Assembly (NCBI RefSeq): GCF_002288925.2
Contig: NW_022098001.1
Location: 2,902,231 to 2,966,230, forward strand
Origin: Delphinapterus leucas
Lineage: Eukaryota > Chordata > Mammalia > Artiodactyla > Monodontidae
Reading direction: 5' to 3'
DNA: 64,000 nucleotides
Position numbers and translations under genes: made by a program
In this document: positions 61,571 to 64,000 of the stretch, in pieces
Layout: each line of letters starts with the position of its first letter
How positions within the stretch are numbered: position 1 is the first letter of the stretch
The notes under the pieces: generated by a model
What the model saw: only the letters and a program-made list of their open reading frames with translations
Told to the model about the DNA's origin: nothing
The model's database searches: none

Positions 61571-63239
61571 AGTTTAGGAAGAACAGCATTGTCCTCTGAG
61601 TTGGTTAAATGGATTTCAGAAGCCTAATTCCTAAATCATACTTACTAGTTGATTTCAGTTAACCCGTCTTCAAATTTAAATTCCATTTTGGTAAACTATA
61701 AAGAAGTATAGTGCCTGAAGAATAGCAGTGTGAGGTAGAAAAACACTCCATTTCTCTTTGATTTTTTTGGTACAGTTTTCAGAAAAAATGGACATAATCA
61801 AGTATGGACATATAAGGTGAAAAATGATCTCCCCCATGCTACAGTTTTCATTTACTTTAAAAACTGACTGCTATATAAATATATTTATAGCCTGAGTAAA
61901 GTTTAAAGAATGTGAAATATATCATCAAGCCCTTAAAATAATATACATGCATTTAATATTTCCTTTGATATTATACATGAAAGCAGTATTTTAGAGTGTA
62001 TTAAGTTGAAATAAAACCAAGTAAACTGGAACAGTTCATTTTACAGTATCTTCTTGCATGTGTACACTTGTGTAACTTTATTATTTTTAAAATCATTACC
62101 TTCAATTCTTCACCCTATTTCATGCTAATTTAATTTTTGCTAATTAACTGAAACTTGCTTTCCAGATTCACCCTGTTCCAGTTTCTATAAAAGACATACT
62201 CTGAAGTCTATGAAAAATGAAAGAAGAATTATAAATTTCATTGTACATAGCCTGTTTATATCCATAGTAAACCTAATAGCTGTTTAATCTGGAATATGCA
62301 ACATTGTCCACAGTTGATGCAAATAAACACACTTCCAAAAAAATCTACTATACCACTTTATGAAATATGTTATTTCTTCATATTTTTCTCCCTTGGACCC
62401 TGTCTTCTTAGGCAATTTCTGATGTTAATACATTATCATTAGGGAAGAAAATTGGCAAACTTTGTATTATACATTAAGGAAAACACATGCACAAAAAAGA
62501 AAATTAATCATAGTCACTTGACTAAGAAAATTCTAATTACTAGCTGCTATAAATCTCTTAATGAAAATATTCCTATGGGATAATCTATTTTAAGTGAATT
62601 TGGGGCACAGATTTTTGTGGGAATTTGAAGTTACTACAATATTTTATCAGGAACTGCTTTCTGCCTCTAAGTGTCCAAGGTTACAAGAGGGAACAGTTTT
62701 TATCAAAACATGAGGTGTACTATGAGGTAAGAAAATTGAAACCCATATTGGGCCTCCTTTCTTAAAAAAAATTTTTATCAGGGCAACAATACCAATTTTA
62801 GACCTGGTGACTTGATCTGTTGTGCCTTTGTGGCTTTCCTCCATTTGAGAAAATAAAGCTACTCACATTTTTAAGAAATTATTTTTTAAAGTTTACCATC
62901 AAGTGTTTATACCTTTTGTGTGTGTGTACAAACCTGTTTTGCCTTACAAGTGATATTCGCAGGTATACCACAGTTTTTCTGTTCTTGGAGACTCCTTCGT
63001 AGCAGCGTTTAGCCTCTCCCTCCAAAAACCTTCTTGTTTGTTCTCATTTAAGTGAATGAAAGTGAGTGTTTTGTTTTGTGTGTTCCTACAGATTTTTTTT
63101 TTACCGGTCTTTTGATAAGTAATGCTATTTCCCAACTCATAATGCAAAAATAAAAGGAAATTATGAAAAAAGAAAGAAAGCATGATATTTACTGTTTTGT
63201 TACCTGGGTTTGAAAAATGAAATATTTCCAATTATTTAT

Positions 63240-63245
63240 AATAAA
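63240..63245 (+). promoter_or_regulatory. Distal polyadenylation signal candidate (AATAAA)
   Basis: AATAAA in an AT-rich stretch, followed within 50 nt by T/G-rich sequence (63260-63305). Its distance from the stop (about 2.2 kb) fits the remembered size of the human 3' UTR. Confidence 0.4.
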
Positions 63246-63744
63246 GCAGTATAAAATGTTTTATGACTCCATATGTGCACTGTGTAATGCCTACATGTTT
63301 GTGGCCATTTAACATGTATATCCTTTGCATTTAATTATTCAGGATAAGATAATTAGGTAATAAGATTTTGTCTTTAAATTTTTATGTTAATTCATGTAGT
63401 TTCTATGCCAATTTCTTCACATCAGTCACAGCTTTATTTGATTTAAATAAAATTGAAAGTAACATATTTGTGCAACTCCATCTCATTTTAAATATTTTAC
63501 AAGTTTTAAAATTAGAGATATATGGAAGTATAGTCTCCATAAGGAAAAAAAAAAAACCTACTAAATGAACTAAAGCCTCAATCTTTGAAAAATTTTCAGT
63601 CTTGGATGTGATAAGAAAGCTTAACTCCTTTAGAATGTTAGATCAAAGCAATGGTTCTGAATCCCACATCTCTACTGTATGATTGTTATGTCCTGTCAAT
63701 TACTATTTTTAAAAATTTCTTATTTTTTTTTATTGAATGAAAGA

Positions 63745-63825
63745 TTCTTTAAATGCTATAGTGCTCTACAATTTGCAAAAGCTTCATACACATGATTTAA
63801 TACAATCCCATAATAGCCCTGTTTT
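63745..63825 (-). mobile_element. MIR-like fragment (weak)
   Basis: atagtgctctacaatttgca, cacatgatttaatacaatcc: short MIR complement. Confidence 0.4.
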
Positions 63826-63829
63826 TTCC

Positions 63830-64000
63830 CCACCCTTATATTGCCTCTGCCCCTTTTCCTCTCCCCACTGGTAACCACCAGTTTGTTGTCTACATCTGTG
63901 AGTCTGCTTCTTTTTGTTTTATTCACTAGTTTGTTGTATTTTTTAGATTCTACATGTAATTGATATCATACAGTATTTATGTTTCTCTGACTTATTTCAC
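63830..64000 (-). mobile_element. Old L1 fragment, cut by the window end
   Basis: The phrases ggtaaccaccagtttgt, gattctacatgtaattg and tctctgacttatttcac are complement of L1M 3' sequence. It continues past the window. Confidence 0.75.

Larger units (their letters stand above)
1..63265 (+). other. ANGPT1: ANGPT1 gene, 3' half (exons 5-9, introns 4-8, 3' UTR)
   Basis: Five exons splice into one open frame of 689 nt that supplies the last two bases of codon 270, codons 271-498 and the stop. The joined product is an angiopoietin-type fibrinogen-related domain. It reads as angiopoietin-1 rather than angiopoietin-2, for example MFYTAGQNHGK and HGADFSTKDADND. Angiopoietin-1 is a secreted oligomeric ligand of the endothelial receptor TIE2 (TEK), acting in vessel maturation and quiescence. 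Introns 5-8 are 8,274, 8,228, 25,593 and 11,557 bp. Exons 1-4 are outside the window and no exon 4-like coding sequence was seen in 1-6710. The gene end is set at the distal poly(A) signal near 63240 and is approximate. Confidence 0.95.
61052..63265 (+). other. ANGPT1: ANGPT1 3' UTR (end approximate)
   Basis: AT-rich sequence directly after the stop, with no splice or coding signal noticed and no recognisable young repeat. AATAAA hexamers occur at 61455, 61565, 62010, 62322, 62852, 63149, 63240 and 63446. Human ANGPT1 mRNA has a 3' UTR of roughly 2 kb from memory, which would favour the signal at 63240 or 63446. The real end needs transcript data. Confidence 0.6.

Overview
This window is vertebrate nuclear DNA from a whale or dolphin, most likely a toothed whale. 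The evidence is spliced exons with GT-AG borders, long AT-rich introns, ancient mammalian repeats (MIR, L2), 5'-truncated L1 3' ends, and seven young CpG-rich tRNA-Glu-derived SINEs of the cetacean CHR-2 type. One older CHR-1-type SINE is also present. Two runs of exactly 100 N are scaffold gaps. There are no bacterial genes, operons, CRISPR arrays or phage.

One gene is present, on the + strand: the 3' half of ANGPT1 (angiopoietin-1). Five coding exons are readable: 6711-6838, 15113-15214, 23443-23609, 49203-49333 and 60891-61051. By length, phase and residue numbering they are exons 5-9 of nine. They encode residues 270-498: the short linker plus the whole C-terminal fibrinogen-related domain (FReD) that binds the TIE2/TEK receptor. 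The frame is intact, all eight splice sites inside the window are canonical, and the stop is TGA at 61049-61051. The signal peptide, superclustering region and coiled coil (exons 1-4) lie upstream of the window.

Layout: 1-6710 is the end of intron 4, with a CHR-1-type SINE split by an L1 and one CHR-2 SINE. Intron 5 (8.3 kb) holds only old repeats and a pair of diverged local repeats. Intron 6 (8.2 kb) has an antisense solo LTR and old repeats. Intron 7 (25.6 kb) holds most of the younger insertions: six CHR-2 SINEs, two L1 tails with target-site duplications, a nearly complete 1,276 bp mariner with a broken transposase, both assembly gaps, and a long (TTCC)n tract just before exon 8. Intron 8 (11.6 kb) has only old repeats plus a perfect 28 bp palindrome 109 bp before exon 9. 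The 3' UTR follows from 61052, with several AATAAA signals, and the window ends in an old antisense L1 fragment.

No new multi-gene system was found. The observations most worth checking are a frame-open but frame-shifting (potential poison) pseudo-exon 78 nt upstream of exon 8, the 28 bp palindrome before exon 9, four candidate substitutions in an otherwise very conserved protein region, and the nearly intact mariner. Family names for old repeats come from recognising consensus-like phrases, not from a search, and their edges are approximate.
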